Assembly (NCBI GenBank): GCA_902604355.1 | Contig: CACKYN010000008.1 | Coordinates: 1-47,682 of the forward strand | Length of the DNA stretch: 47,682 nt | Direction: 5' to 3' | From: an uncultured Pelagibacteraceae bacterium | GTDB lineage: Bacteria > Pseudomonadota > Alphaproteobacteria > Pelagibacterales > Pelagibacteraceae | Shown: positions 34,219 through 43,732 of the stretch, in pieces | Numbering within the stretch: position 1 is the first letter of the stretch | Layout: every line of letters starts with the position of its first letter | Made by a program: the position numbers and the translations under genes | The notes under the pieces: model-generated | Databases searched by the model: none | Told to the model about the DNA's origin: nothing | The model's input: only the letters and a program-made list of their open reading frames with translations

Positions 34219-34219
34219 T

Positions 34220-34582
34220 TTATTTCAAATCTTTTATAATTTTAGAAATCTTTACTAATTTGTTTTTTAAATTTTCAGCCTTTATAGATTTATCTGCAAT
34301 TTCGTCAAGCTTTAAAGAATGTTCATTATTTAGTATCTTTTTTACACCATTAATTGTCATACCCTGAACCTTTAAAAGAAACTTAACTTTCTTTAAAAGA
34401 TTAATTGTTCTTTCGTCATAATATCTTCTATTCGAATTTAATATTTTAGGTTTAATTTGACTAAATTGTGTCTCCCAAAATCTAATTATATGTGTGGGAA
34501 GATTACCATTTTTATTTGCTTGAAGTTTCAAAATTTTTGCAACTTCCCCAATAGTTTTATAAGCACTTTCAGATTTATTCAT
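34220..34582 (-). CDS. MerR-family transcriptional regulator
   Basis: The 120 residues carry a MerR-type winged helix near the start: YKTIGEVAKILKL, then HIIRFWETQFSQIKPKILNSNRRYYDERTINLLKKVKFLL. A helical tail follows, probably for dimerisation; there is no metal-binding cysteine loop. The gene after ihfA in Alphaproteobacteria is regularly of this kind, but its targets are not known. It overlaps ihfA by 8 bases. Confidence 0.88.
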   Translation of the reverse strand: MNKSESAYKTIGEVAKILKLQANKNGNLPTHIIRFWETQFSQIKPKILNSNRRYYDERTINLLKKVKFLLKVQGMTINGVKKILNNEHSLKLDEIADKSIKAENLKNKLVKISKIIKDLK

Positions 34583-34874
34583 TTTCTTTCATATTAATAA
34601 ATTCTTTAAATTCTTTTGATGGCTTAAACAAAACTACTTCCCTACTAGATATCACTTTCGACTCCTTCGTCTTTGGATTTCTTCCTATTCTGGAATTTTT
34701 TTTTCTTATAGAAAAAGTGCCAAATTTTGATAATTTTAATTTTTTTTCTGATTTAATATTAGTAACAATGGTCGATAAAAAATCTTCAATGAGATTTTCT
34801 GAAATTTGTTTGGAAAAACCAAGTTGCATATAAATTAAATTAACTAAGTCTTTTTTAGTTAAGTTTATTCTCAT
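34575..34874 (-). CDS. ihfA: Integration host factor subunit alpha
   Basis: This 99-residue DNA-bending protein of the HU/IHF family has the dimerisation helices TKKDLVNLIYMQLGFSKQISENLIEDFLSTI, the strand KLSKFGTFSIRKKNSRIGRNPKTKE leading into the DNA-clasping arm, and VVLFKPSKEFKEFIN at the end. The call as IHF-alpha rather than HU rests on the plsX/merR neighbourhood and the KLSKFGTF pattern. Confidence 0.9.
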   Translation of the reverse strand: MRINLTKKDLVNLIYMQLGFSKQISENLIEDFLSTIVTNIKSEKKLKLSKFGTFSIRKKNSRIGRNPKTKESKVISSREVVLFKPSKEFKEFINMKENE

Positions 34875-34875
34875 A

Positions 34876-35877
34876 TTAAATATTTTGCTTTATCTTTTCT
34901 ATCAAATTACCTTTTACAATTCTATTACAAACATCAAGAGAGTTTGAAAAACCAACATAATCTGTTCCACCATGACTTTTAACTACTGGCGAGTCTAACC
35001 CAATAAAAATTGCACCATTATATAATCTTGGATCTAATCTTTTTTTAAATTTCTTAAGATTGGACATGTTTAATAATGCAGAAATTTTACCCATAATATT
35101 TCCAGTCATAGTTTTTTTTAATTCACTCGTAATAAAATTTGCTGTTCCCTCAGCGGTTTTTAGGGCTACATTTCCTGTAAAACCATCAGAAACAATTACA
35201 TTCACATCTCCATCCATTAGATGATTCCCCTCTATATAGCCTGCAAAATTATAATTATTAGAATTTTTTTCATTTAAAATTTGAAAGGTTTCTTTAATTG
35301 TTTCATTTCCTTTCAATTCTTCAGATCCAATATTTAATAATGCAACATTAGGTTTATCATCAGGATAAAGTGATGTGTATAAAGAAGCACCCATAATCGA
35401 AAAATCTATTAAATTTTTTGAACTACACTCAATATTAGCACCTAAATCCAAAACCACACTCATTCCTTTTTTGTTTGGCCAAAGAGCAGACAAAGCAGGT
35501 TTATCAATATTTTCTATCATTTTTAAATTTAGTTTTGCAACAACTAATAAGGCTCCAGTGTTACCAGCTGATATAACTATATCAGCTTTTTTTTCTTTAA
35601 CACTCTGGATAGCAAGCCACATACTGGTTTCTCTACCTCTTTTTGCACCTTCTAATGGGCTATCTGTATTTTTTATTACTTTATCTGTATGAATGATTTC
35701 ATAAAATTTATTTTCAACTTTATCTTTAATTAATTGCAGAATTTGTTTTTCATCACCAAAAATTTTATAAAAAACATTTTTATTTGATTTATTATTTAAA
35801 ATAATTCCATCAATAATTTTTTTAGGAGATCCATCACCACCCATTGCATCTACTGCAATTTTAATTAAATCAGACAT
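34876..35877 (-). CDS. plsX: Phosphate acyltransferase PlsX
   Basis: PlsX converts acyl-ACP to acyl-phosphate, the donor for the first acylation of glycerol-3-phosphate. Its features are IAVDAMGGDGSPKKIIDG at the start, TDSPLEGAKRGRETSMWLAI, SAGNTGALLVVAKLNL and NIGSEELKGNETIKETFQIL. The length is 333 residues. In most Alphaproteobacteria fabH follows plsX; here ihfA follows at once with a single base between. Confidence 0.95.
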   Translation of the reverse strand: MSDLIKIAVDAMGGDGSPKKIIDGIILNNKSNKNVFYKIFGDEKQILQLIKDKVENKFYEIIHTDKVIKNTDSPLEGAKRGRETSMWLAIQSVKEKKADIVISAGNTGALLVVAKLNLKMIENIDKPALSALWPNKKGMSVVLDLGANIECSSKNLIDFSIMGASLYTSLYPDDKPNVALLNIGSEELKGNETIKETFQILNEKNSNNYNFAGYIEGNHLMDGDVNVIVSDGFTGNVALKTAEGTANFITSELKKTMTGNIMGKISALLNMSNLKKFKKRLDPRLYNGAIFIGLDSPVVKSHGGTDYVGFSNSLDVCNRIVKGNLIEKIKQNI

Positions 35878-35894
35878 TTTATTGATATATTATA

Positions 35895-36077
35895 CTACTC
35901 TTTTGGGTCTAAAACTTGTCTTCCTTTATACATACCTGTTTTTAAATCAAGATGATGAGAAAGCCTATACTCTCCAGATTTTTTATCCTCAACTATATTT
36001 TTAGTTGAATATTTCATAGTTTTGGCCCTTCTCATTCCCGTGCGGGAAGGGGTTTGTTTTCGTTTTGGTACAGCCAT
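35895..36077 (-). CDS. rpmF: 50S ribosomal protein L32
   Basis: The 60-residue basic protein begins [19 protein letters not shown], the L32 signature, and has [21 protein letters not shown] towards the end. There are no zinc cysteines, as is usual in Alphaproteobacteria. It precedes plsX by 17 bases. The DUF177 (YceD) gene often found before rpmF is not seen. Confidence 0.95.
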   Translation of the reverse strand: MAVPKRKQTPSRTGMRRAKTMKYSTKNIVEDKKSGEYRLSHHLDLKTGMYKGRQVLDPKE

Positions 36078-36079
36078 AA

Positions 36080-36547
36080 TTAAGGGTTAATTACACTTTT
36101 TAAGTAAGAATTCAAAGTTTTATTTGATAAATTAGCATTAAAATCCTCAAAATAATCAAGTAAAAATTCAATATTGTCAAAATCATTTAAAAAAATTGAA
36201 ATTTTTTTTAATTTTTCAGATTTTGACAAGTCCTCCCAAAAATGAATTTCGGAAACCATTGAATGAAATAGGTTTATATAATCTTTCATTTTTTTATTAA
36301 TAGATTGATCACCATAACCGATTTCTCTGATACTCAATTCCAGTTGTCTAAAATTAAAGTCATAAATTTCCTGTAATACGGTCTTATTTTCATCATTTTT
36401 ATAATTTTTTAAAAAAAAAGAAAAATGTAGTAAAAACAAGGTCAATCGATCTGAAAAATTATCATCTCTATTTAAATTTTTATATAAATCTTTATTTCTA
36501 GTGTAATTTATTAAATTGTTATAAACATATAGATATTTTTCATTCAT
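36080..36547 (-). CDS. Ubiquinol-cytochrome c chaperone family protein (CBP3-like)
   Basis: The core [18 protein letters not shown], then [38 protein letters not shown] matches the CBP3/UQCC1 family, which assists assembly of cytochrome b into the bc1 complex. The ATG at 36547 ([11 protein letters not shown]) gives 155 residues; an in-frame TTG at 36616 would add 23 residues that overlap bamE. A TATAAT box on the minus strand (36562-36557) predicts a start only about 3 bases before the chosen ATG, so the message may be nearly leaderless. The chosen ATG shares two bases with the bamE ATG on the other strand. Confidence 0.8.
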   Translation of the reverse strand: MNEKYLYVYNNLINYTRNKDLYKNLNRDDNFSDRLTLFLLHFSFFLKNYKNDENKTVLQEIYDFNFRQLELSIREIGYGDQSINKKMKDYINLFHSMVSEIHFWEDLSKSEKLKKISIFLNDFDNIEFLLDYFEDFNANLSNKTLNSYLKSVINP

Positions 36548-37031
36548 GTATAAGTTATTATATATAATTTTGTTATCATTAATAGTTACTAATTGCTCTT
36601 TTAAACCAGTAGTCAAACATCATGGGGTACCGTTTTTAGAAAAAAAACAAGCATTACTTATTGTTAATAAAAGTAATAAGAATGATATAAGAAAATTATT
36701 AGGATATCCATCAACTAAAAGTAAATTCGACGATGATATATGGATATATATTGAAAGAAAACAAACTCAATCAAAAGTAAAAAATTTAGGAAAAATGAAA
36801 ATTTTTAAAAATGATGTTTTAGTTTTACAAATAGACAACTATGGTGTACTTAAAAAAAAAGATTTTTATAACAAAGATGATATGAATGATGTTAGGATTG
36901 TTAAATCCTCAACTAAAGATGCATACAATCGAGATTCCTTTGTTTATGATTTTTTATCAAGTATGCGGCAAAAAGCGAATGACCCTCTTGGTCGGAGGGT
37001 CAAAAAACGTGAAGAAATTAGCCAGCGATAA
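36546..37031 (+). CDS. bamE: Outer-membrane assembly lipoprotein BamE (OmlA/SmpA)
   Basis: BamE is a lipoprotein of the BAM complex that inserts beta-barrels in the outer membrane. The signal [17 protein letters not shown] ends in lipobox VTNC (Cys17). The BamE core is visible: [48 protein letters not shown], with the G-x-P-S turn. A long helical C-terminal tail extends to 161 residues. The gene diverges from the bc1 chaperone with overlapping start codons and ends inside the 3' end of hppA (14-base convergent overlap). Confidence 0.9.
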   Translation: MYKLLYIILLSLIVTNCSFKPVVKHHGVPFLEKKQALLIVNKSNKNDIRKLLGYPSTKSKFDDDIWIYIERKQTQSKVKNLGKMKIFKNDVLVLQIDNYGVLKKKDFYNKDDMNDVRIVKSSTKDAYNRDSFVYDFLSSMRQKANDPLGRRVKKREEISQR

Positions 37032-39123
37032 CAGCTAGTAATAACAAAGCTACTATATTTGTAATCTTTATCATTGGGTTTACAGCTGGTCCTGCAGTAT
37101 CCTTGTAAGGATCTCCAACAGTATCTCCTGTTACGGCAGCTTTATGTGCTTCTGAACCTTTTCCACCATGATTACCATCTTCAATATATTTTTTTGCGTT
37201 ATCCCAAGCACCACCACCAGCTGTCATTGAAACTGCAACAAACAAACCTGTAATTATAACACCTAATAACATTGCACCTACTGAAGCAAGAGCTGCAACT
37301 TGACCCCCAATAGCAAGAATTATAAAATATAAAACAACCGGTGAAAGTACAGGTAATAATGAAGGAATAATCATTTCTTTAATTGCAGCTACTGTCAATA
37401 AATCAACTAATTTTGCATAATCAGGTTTTTGCTTCCTTTTCATTATACCTGGATATTTTTTGAATTGTCTTCTTACTTCAACAACTACAGCTCCCCCAGC
37501 CCTGCCAACAGCTTGCATACCCATTGATCCGAATAAATAAGGTAACATTCCACCAATTAATAAACCGACAACTACATAAGGATTTGATAAATCAAAAGTT
37601 ACAACGATACCCTCAAGAGCTGATCCAGCTTCTTTTGAGAAATGTTTGATATCTTCTGTATAAGCAGCAAATAATACCAAGGCGCCTAAGCCTGCTGATC
37701 CAATTGCATAACCTTTTGTAACAGCTTTAGTTGTGTTACCAACCGCATCTAATGCATCAGTAGTTTTTCTTACTTTTTTATCTAAATTAGACATTTCAGC
37801 AATACCACCTGCATTATCAGTAACAGGGCCATAGGCATCTAGTGCAACAACCATACCTGCTAGTGCAAGCATTGTAGTTACTGCTATTGCAATTCCAAAG
37901 AGACCAGCAATTGAGTTAGTAATTAGAATACCTGCAACAATTATTAAAGCTGGAATTGCTGTAGCTTCCATTGATACAGCTAATCCCTGAATAACATTCG
38001 TTCCATGACCAGTTGTTGAGGATAAAGCAACAGATTTAACAGGTCTATAATTTGTACCTGTATAATATTCTGTAATCCAAATTAATAATCCTGTAATTAC
38101 TAACCCTATAACACCACAATAATACAAGTTCATACCATTAAAGGTTTTACCGTTGACAGTATATTCATTTGCAAAACCAATTACATGATCTGTTACAGGC
38201 CATAAAATAATTAATGATCCTAAAGCTGATACTATAAAACCTTTATACAAAGCATTCATAACGTTCTTATTTTTGCCTAGTTTTACAAAATAAGTACCAA
38301 GTATTGATGTTAATAAACACGAAGCACCGATACTGAGTGGATAAATCATCATATTTAAGTCACCAACAAAAAAAATAGATGATAAAACCATCGTAGCTAC
38401 AATAGTTACAGCATATGTTTCAAATAGATCAGCTGCCATACCAGCACAATCACCTACGTTATCACCAACATTGTCTGCTATAACTGCTGGATTTCTTGGG
38501 TCATCCTCCGGAATACCTGCTTCTACTTTTCCAACTAAATCTGCTCCTACATCAGCACCTTTTGTAAAAATTCCTCCACCTAATCTTGCAAAAATTGAAA
38601 TTAAAGATGCACCAAAACCTAATGCAACAAGAGCGTTAACAATCTCTCTTTCGTCAACATTAAATTTTAGTAATAAAAAATAGTAAACTGCTATTGCCAA
38701 CAATGCTAATCCAGCAACTAGCATACCAGTTACCGCTCCTGATTTAAAAGCAACTGAAAGGCCTTGAGCTAAACCTTTTCTTGAGGCCTCTGCTGTTCTT
38801 ACATTAGCTTCAACAGATACTAACATACCAACATATCCAGCTATACCTGATAAAGCCGCACCAATTAAATAACCTACACCGACTAAAGGACTAAAAGCTA
38901 TACTAACAATTACTAAAACAACCACACCAACAATACCTATTGTTTTATATTGTCTTGCTAGATATGCTTTAGCACCAATTTGAATAGCGGATGCAATTTC
39001 CTGCATTTTTTTATTACCTGCACTTGAATTAAGAATATTTTTTCCAGTGAAAAATCCATAGACAATGGATAAGAGACCTGCTGCTATTGTATATAATAAA
39101 ATTGTTTCGACTGTTGAGCTCAT
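37018..39123 (-). CDS. hppA: Membrane pyrophosphatase, proton-pumping, K+-independent type
   Basis: HppA couples hydrolysis of pyrophosphate to proton export, saving energy otherwise lost during biosynthesis. It has about 16 helices in 701 residues, with the substrate-site motifs [47 protein letters not shown] and [11 protein letters not shown], and [39 protein letters not shown] near the end. Lys in GNTTKA (about residue 466) marks the K+-independent subclass, where K+-requiring enzymes have Ala. No Na+-pump features were looked for beyond this. Confidence 0.97.
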   Translation of the reverse strand: MSSTVETILLYTIAAGLLSIVYGFFTGKNILNSSAGNKKMQEIASAIQIGAKAYLARQYKTIGIVGVVVLVIVSIAFSPLVGVGYLIGAALSGIAGYVGMLVSVEANVRTAEASRKGLAQGLSVAFKSGAVTGMLVAGLALLAIAVYYFLLLKFNVDEREIVNALVALGFGASLISIFARLGGGIFTKGADVGADLVGKVEAGIPEDDPRNPAVIADNVGDNVGDCAGMAADLFETYAVTIVATMVLSSIFFVGDLNMMIYPLSIGASCLLTSILGTYFVKLGKNKNVMNALYKGFIVSALGSLIILWPVTDHVIGFANEYTVNGKTFNGMNLYYCGVIGLVITGLLIWITEYYTGTNYRPVKSVALSSTTGHGTNVIQGLAVSMEATAIPALIIVAGILITNSIAGLFGIAIAVTTMLALAGMVVALDAYGPVTDNAGGIAEMSNLDKKVRKTTDALDAVGNTTKAVTKGYAIGSAGLGALVLFAAYTEDIKHFSKEAGSALEGIVVTFDLSNPYVVVGLLIGGMLPYLFGSMGMQAVGRAGGAVVVEVRRQFKKYPGIMKRKQKPDYAKLVDLLTVAAIKEMIIPSLLPVLSPVVLYFIILAIGGQVAALASVGAMLLGVIITGLFVAVSMTAGGGAWDNAKKYIEDGNHGGKGSEAHKAAVTGDTVGDPYKDTAGPAVNPMIKITNIVALLLLAVIAG

Positions 39124-39201
39124 GAAAACCTTAATGTTATTGGTTGTTAAATTTTAAGCCCGCACAATACAAAAAAAGCTAAAAAAGACAATAATTAACT
39201 T

Positions 39202-40161
39202 TTAGAATTGGTGGACATAACCTTTATTTTTAGGCACTATTTCCTTACCTTTTTCATCAATAATTACTGATCTTTTTTTATTAGAATAAATTTTACCTAT
39301 TTTAGAAATTTTAATACCAAGATTTTTAGATGTTTGGGCTATGATTCTAGATTTATCTTTGCTTGCAGTAAATAAAATTTGATAATCATCACCATTAGAT
39401 ATCAGTTTAATCTTTTTCATTTTCTTCATTTTTATAATTTTTAACAAATTTTTTGAAATTGGTATTCTATTTTCATTTAAGAAAAATGATAAATTTTGGT
39501 TGTTTATCATTTTACTCAAATCATTAATCAAACCATCAGACAAATCTATCGAAGAATTTGCAAAGTTTAATAACTTTTTAGTCAATTTTATTTGTATATC
39601 TGGTTGATAATATTTTTGAGCAAAATAGTTTTTTTGTTCTTTAGTTACTTTAATTTTGTTTTTTAAAATTTGTAGTCCCATAAAACTATCACCCAAATTA
39701 CCTGTTACGTAAATATCATCATTTATCAAAGCTTTATTTCTATAAATAATTTTTTTTGAATAACCTATTGATGTAACAGTAAAGCTAAGTTTATTAGAAT
39801 ATGTGGTATCACCGCCACATAAAGAAATATTATATTTAGTTTGTTCCTGTATTAAAGACTTTGAAATTAGAGATAAGTTTTTTTTTGTAAAAGTTTTATT
39901 GTTACCTGAGCCAGCTATAAAATAAAATTTTGGCAACACACCCTTACAAACTAAATCTGAGATAGAAGATCTTAAAATTTTTTTAATAACTAAATCAGGA
40001 TATTTAAAATCAATAAAATGATAACCTAAATTATATGTATCAACAGAAATAACTATCCCTTTTTTTTTATCAAAAAAAACATCGTCATTTAAATTTAGAG
40101 CAGATTTATTTTTTTTTGAGATCTTTGAAAAATAATTTTTAATTATCTCAAATTCATGCAT
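39202..40161 (-). CDS. thiL: Thiamine-monophosphate kinase
   Basis: ThiL phosphorylates thiamine phosphate to the active cofactor thiamine pyrophosphate. NLNDDVFF (metal site near residue 24), ISVDTYNLGYHFI, LCGGDTTYSN, VTGNLGDSFMGLQIL and SIDLSDGLINDL are typical. The length is 319 residues. The N-terminal His of the family DDAA motif region is varied. It overlaps nusB by 8 bases. Known SAR11 strains depend on external thiamine precursor but keep this final kinase step. Confidence 0.92.
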   Translation of the reverse strand: MHEFEIIKNYFSKISKKNKSALNLNDDVFFDKKKGIVISVDTYNLGYHFIDFKYPDLVIKKILRSSISDLVCKGVLPKFYFIAGSGNNKTFTKKNLSLISKSLIQEQTKYNISLCGGDTTYSNKLSFTVTSIGYSKKIIYRNKALINDDIYVTGNLGDSFMGLQILKNKIKVTKEQKNYFAQKYYQPDIQIKLTKKLLNFANSSIDLSDGLINDLSKMINNQNLSFFLNENRIPISKNLLKIIKMKKMKKIKLISNGDDYQILFTASKDKSRIIAQTSKNLGIKISKIGKIYSNKKRSVIIDEKGKEIVPKNKGYVHQF

Positions 40162-40558
40162 CGTTAGATCTCAATTTTTTTCCAACACTATCTAGTAAAA
40201 CATTTAGATATTTTGTTTGAGAATTTTCTAAAAAAAAATTAGATGAATTTAAATATTCTTTAATAATTATATTTAGTGAAAGTTGAGGTTTGTACATAAA
40301 TTCATAAGTGGCAGCTTTAAGAATAGTTTGAAAAACTTTATCAAGATTTTCAAATACAAAATCATCACCTAGTTTTGTATTTAATTCATCTAATATAAGG
40401 TCATTTCTTTCTATTGTTCCTGTTACTATATCTTTGATAAATTTTTTAAATCTATGCTTTGGAAAATCTAAATTGTCATCTTCATTATAAAACTTACTGT
40501 ATAATTTTTGAATAATTATAACCCTTGGATTATTTTTTGGATTAAAATGAGTTCTCAT
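40154..40558 (-). CDS. nusB: Transcription antitermination factor NusB
   Basis: NusB binds boxA RNA with S10 in rRNA antitermination. The 134-residue helical protein has FIKDIVTGTIERNDLILDEL and ILKAATYEFMYKPQLSLNIIIKEYLNSSNFF near the end, matching the conserved C-terminal half (normally RxxAyEl...p..vviNEyvelak). The N-terminal half is divergent. Its place between ribH and thiL is the classic one; both ends overlap the neighbouring genes. Confidence 0.88.
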   Translation of the reverse strand: MRTHFNPKNNPRVIIIQKLYSKFYNEDDNLDFPKHRFKKFIKDIVTGTIERNDLILDELNTKLGDDFVFENLDKVFQTILKAATYEFMYKPQLSLNIIIKEYLNSSNFFLENSQTKYLNVLLDSVGKKLRSNDA

Positions 40559-40944
40559 TTTTGTGACAATATAGAAATAACAGCTTTTGCAGCTTCAGCA
40601 CCTTTTCGTTTTCTTGCTTTGGCTTGTTTCATATTAAGACATGTAATTATACCATTACCAATTGGCTTTTTGTTATTTACAGATAAATCTATAATTGCAC
40701 TGGTTGATGCCTGAGAAATAAAATCAAAATGAGGTGTTTTTCCCTTAATAACGCATCCAAGTGCCAAAAAAGCATCGTATTTTTTAATATTTTTTGAAAT
40801 TGTGACTGGTATTTCAAATACACCTGGAACAGTTATAATTTTAATTATATTTGATTTTGGGATTAAACCTAGTGCACTTTTTAGTAATCCTTTCGATATT
40901 TCTTTATAATAATCTGCAATAACTATTAAATATTTTTTTTTCAT
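40555..40944 (-). CDS. ribH: 6,7-dimethyl-8-ribityllumazine synthase
   Basis: RibH condenses the dihydroxybutanone phosphate made by RibB with the ribityl-pyrimidine from RibD. The VPGVFEIPVTISKNIKKYDAFLALGCVIKGKTPHFDFI run contains the substrate loop and the catalytic His, and NKKPIGNGIITCLNMKQAKAR follows. The length, 129 residues, is slightly short at the N terminus. It overlaps nusB by 4 bases and RibB by 1 base. Confidence 0.93.
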   Translation of the reverse strand: MKKKYLIVIADYYKEISKGLLKSALGLIPKSNIIKIITVPGVFEIPVTISKNIKKYDAFLALGCVIKGKTPHFDFISQASTSAIIDLSVNNKKPIGNGIITCLNMKQAKARKRKGAEAAKAVISILSQK

Positions 40945-42044
40945 TAAATTAATTCCTGTTTTGTAATCTTTATATCATATCCTTCTAAACCAATAACTTT
41001 TTTCGGTGACTTAGTGATTAATATCATATTTTTAATTTTTAAATCTTTAATTATTTGAGCACCTATTCCATAATTTCTTATGAGTTTGTCATTCCCTCTT
41101 TTATAAAATTCTTTGTTTTTGTAATCTTTAAGAGTTTGTGTAACAGATCGCAAGTTAGAATCTTTGATAAAAACTAAAACACAACAAGAATATTTTTTAA
41201 AATAGTTTAAAGTTTTATTAAATGAATTTGGTAATTGCTGGCTAATTAAATAATTTTTAACTACATTCGATGAAATTACTCTAACTCTAGGTGTGAGACC
41301 TTTTTTTATATTTCCCTTTATTAGTGCAAAATGCTCAGAACCATCTAATAAATTTTCATATATTCTTATTTTGTATTTTTGATCTTTAACCTCAATATTA
41401 CTTTGTTTTTTTAAGCGAATTAACTTTTCTTTTTTAAGCCTGTAAGCAATTAAATCTTCAATTTTTCCAATTTTAAGTTTATGTTTTTTTGCAAAATTAA
41501 AAAGATTGTCACCTTTAGCCATAGTTCCATCTTCATTCATAATTTCACATATAACCGCAGAGTTATTTTTCTTAGCTAATCTAGATATATCTACTGAAGC
41601 CTCTGTGTGTCCTGCTCTAACTAATACTCCACCATCTTTAGCTATGATCGGAAAAATATGACCTGGTGATACAATATCGTTTTTATTAGCATTTTTTTTA
41701 GATGCAATTTTAATTGTTCTTGATCTATCTTTTGCAGATATACCTGTAGTTATTCCTTTTTTTGCTTCTATTGAAATTGTAAATGCAGTTTTGTTTCTTG
41801 ATTGATTTACAGGCGACATTAAACTTAAATTTAATTTTTTTGCTTGCGCACTGTCCAAAGCAAGACAAATTAATCCACGGCCATACCTAGCCATAAAATT
41901 TATATTTTTTGCATTAGTGTCAGAAGTAGAAATAACTAAATCACCTTCATTCTCTCTTTTTTCGTCATCTACTAAAATAAACATCCCACCTTTTTTGGCT
42001 ACATTGATTATTTGTTCAATTTTAGCAAAATTATTTTTTTTCAT
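40944..42044 (-). CDS. ribB: 3,4-dihydroxy-2-butanone-4-phosphate synthase with degenerate GTP cyclohydrolase II domain
   Basis: The N-terminal domain (1-205) is RibB: DDEKRENEGDL at 26-36, FMARYGRGLICLAL, then SPGHIFPIIAKDGGVLVRAGHTEASVDISRLA and CEIMNEDGTMAK. It makes the four-carbon unit of riboflavin from ribulose-5-phosphate. The C-terminal about 150 residues resemble RibA but lack its zinc ligands: where RibA has a Cys set after RVHSEC, this protein has RVRVISSNVVKNYL. It should therefore have no cyclohydrolase II activity, as in some other Alphaproteobacteria. RibA would have to be elsewhere. It overlaps ribE by 14 bases. Confidence 0.9.
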   Translation of the reverse strand: MKKNNFAKIEQIINVAKKGGMFILVDDEKRENEGDLVISTSDTNAKNINFMARYGRGLICLALDSAQAKKLNLSLMSPVNQSRNKTAFTISIEAKKGITTGISAKDRSRTIKIASKKNANKNDIVSPGHIFPIIAKDGGVLVRAGHTEASVDISRLAKKNNSAVICEIMNEDGTMAKGDNLFNFAKKHKLKIGKIEDLIAYRLKKEKLIRLKKQSNIEVKDQKYKIRIYENLLDGSEHFALIKGNIKKGLTPRVRVISSNVVKNYLISQQLPNSFNKTLNYFKKYSCCVLVFIKDSNLRSVTQTLKDYKNKEFYKRGNDKLIRNYGIGAQIIKDLKIKNMILITKSPKKVIGLEGYDIKITKQELI

Positions 42045-42624
42045 TAAAATAATTTCTAACGTATTTAGATAAGATATCTATCTCAATATTAACTAAACTT
42101 GATTTCTTTAAAGTAGATAAATTTGTTTTATTATAAGTGTGAGGAATAATCCAAATTTGAAATCCTTTTTTTGTAACTTTTGAAATAGTTAGAGATATAC
42201 CGTTCACGCTGATAGATGCTTTTTCTATTAAATGTTTTCTTTCCTTCTTAGAAATTTCAAACTCAAAAACGTATGATTTATCAACCTTAGAGATATCCAA
42301 TACTTTACCAACAGTATCGACATGACCCTGACATATGTGTCCTGAAATTTTAGTACCGTATTTTAAGGGTAATTCTAAGTTTATAATATCTCTAGATTTT
42401 AAAAATTTAAACTTTGATCTTTTGATGGTTTCATTTGAAAGATAAAATTCCATATTTTTTTTTTTATAAGAAATCAAAGTTAAACACACACCATCACAAG
42501 CTACTGATAAGCCCATATCTTTACTTGAAACTTTAAGGTTACTTTTTACAAAAATATTTAGCCCTTTGTCTCTTTTGACTATTTTAGAAATAGAACCTTG
42601 ATTATAAATAATTCCGTTAAACAT
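42031..42624 (-). CDS. ribE: Riboflavin synthase alpha chain
   Basis: This enzyme dismutates two lumazine molecules into riboflavin. It consists of two lumazine-binding beta-barrel repeats, each with the GVCLTL / GISLTI pattern (VACDGVCLTLISYK near 42-55; ISVNGISLTISKV near 138-150), and HICQGHVDTVGKV between them. The length is 197 residues. It lies one base after ribD on the same strand. Confidence 0.94.
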   Translation of the reverse strand: MFNGIIYNQGSISKIVKRDKGLNIFVKSNLKVSSKDMGLSVACDGVCLTLISYKKKNMEFYLSNETIKRSKFKFLKSRDIINLELPLKYGTKISGHICQGHVDTVGKVLDISKVDKSYVFEFEISKKERKHLIEKASISVNGISLTISKVTKKGFQIWIIPHTYNKTNLSTLKKSSLVNIEIDILSKYVRNYFNEKK

Positions 42625-42625
42625 A

Positions 42626-43732
42626 CTATTTGTTATAATAAGTTATTGTATCTTTTCCAAAGGAAGAATTAAGATTTTGCTTAAATGAATACTTTTTATT
42701 TAAGACATTTAATCCGTTAAATTTAACAAAATCTGAATTTGTTGGAAGTTTTTTTTGACTTTTGAATAAATAAAATACATTAAATATTTTATCCCTCAAT
42801 AAGTTTGTTGTAAGGAGATCGCCCCCTTCAACTAAAGTATTTCTAAAACCTAGAGAGTAAAGTTTTTTCATAATTGGTTTTAAATCTAAGTACTTACCGT
42901 TATTTAATTTTGCTTTAATTACTTCTATTTTCTTTTTTTTAAACATTGATACTCTTGACTTATTTGCTTTATTGTAAAAAACAATAGTATTTTTTTTATT
43001 AGCCGACTTAAAAATATAAGTATTTTTATCTAAACTTAAATTTTTGTCTAAGATTATTCTTACTGGAGAAAATTTTTCAAAACCTTTTATTCTGCAGTTT
43101 AACTTTGGGTTATCAATATTTACAGTTTTGCTTGAGGTCATTATTGAATCATGTTTGTATCTTAATAAATGAGTAAATTTATCAGAATATTGATTAGTTA
43201 TTTTTGTTTTAAATTTACTATAAATAAGTTTGTTTTTTGAAATAGCTATTTTACCAGTCATGAAAGGTATTTTGTTTTTTCTATTAAAAAAGTATGGAAT
43301 ATAAAATTTTTTTACTTTATTTTTTAGAAGACCTATCGATACATTAATTTTATGAGATTTTAAAATTTTGAAACTTTTTTTTCTTACTCTTTTATCGGTA
43401 TCATCAAGGGCATAAATAACTTCAGAAATTTTTGATTTAATTATTTCATTTGTGCATGGCGGTGTTACGCCTTGATGGCTGCATGGTTCCAATGTGACAT
43501 ACATTTTTGTACCATTAAGTTTTTCATTACAATTTTTAATAGCATTAAATTCTGCATGAGGTCTACCATTATAGGAAGTTTGACCAATTGAGATAATATT
43601 GTCGTTTTTAACTATTACACATCCAACAGATGGATTTGTTCCAGTTAATCCTTCACGAGATCTTGCCAGATTCAAGGCAATCTCCATGAATAGTTTATCT
43701 TTTTTTGAAAATTTATTTTTTTTTGAAGACAT
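42626..43732 (-). CDS. ribD: Bifunctional pyrimidine deaminase/reductase RibD
   Basis: RibD deaminates and then reduces the pyrimidine product of GTP cyclohydrolase II. The deaminase zinc site is complete: HAEFNAI and PCSHQGVTPPCTNEI, within TGTNPSVGCVIVKN. The reductase half (about 150-368) has KIAISKNKL, MTSSKTVNIDNPKLNCR and FRNTLVEGGDLLTTNLL. The length is 368 residues. The start overlaps the end of nrdR by 20 bases. Confidence 0.94.
   Translation of the reverse strand: MSSKKNKFSKKDKLFMEIALNLARSREGLTGTNPSVGCVIVKNDNIISIGQTSYNGRPHAEFNAIKNCNEKLNGTKMYVTLEPCSHQGVTPPCTNEIIKSKISEVIYALDDTDKRVRKKSFKILKSHKINVSIGLLKNKVKKFYIPYFFNRKNKIPFMTGKIAISKNKLIYSKFKTKITNQYSDKFTHLLRYKHDSIMTSSKTVNIDNPKLNCRIKGFEKFSPVRIILDKNLSLDKNTYIFKSANKKNTIVFYNKANKSRVSMFKKKKIEVIKAKLNNGKYLDLKPIMKKLYSLGFRNTLVEGGDLLTTNLLRDKIFNVFYLFKSQKKLPTNSDFVKFNGLNVLNKKYSFKQNLNSSFGKDTITYYNK

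Noticed and set aside
40944..42044. Bifunctional RibBA
   Set aside because: The C-terminal domain lacks the zinc cysteines and catalytic surroundings of GTP cyclohydrolase II.
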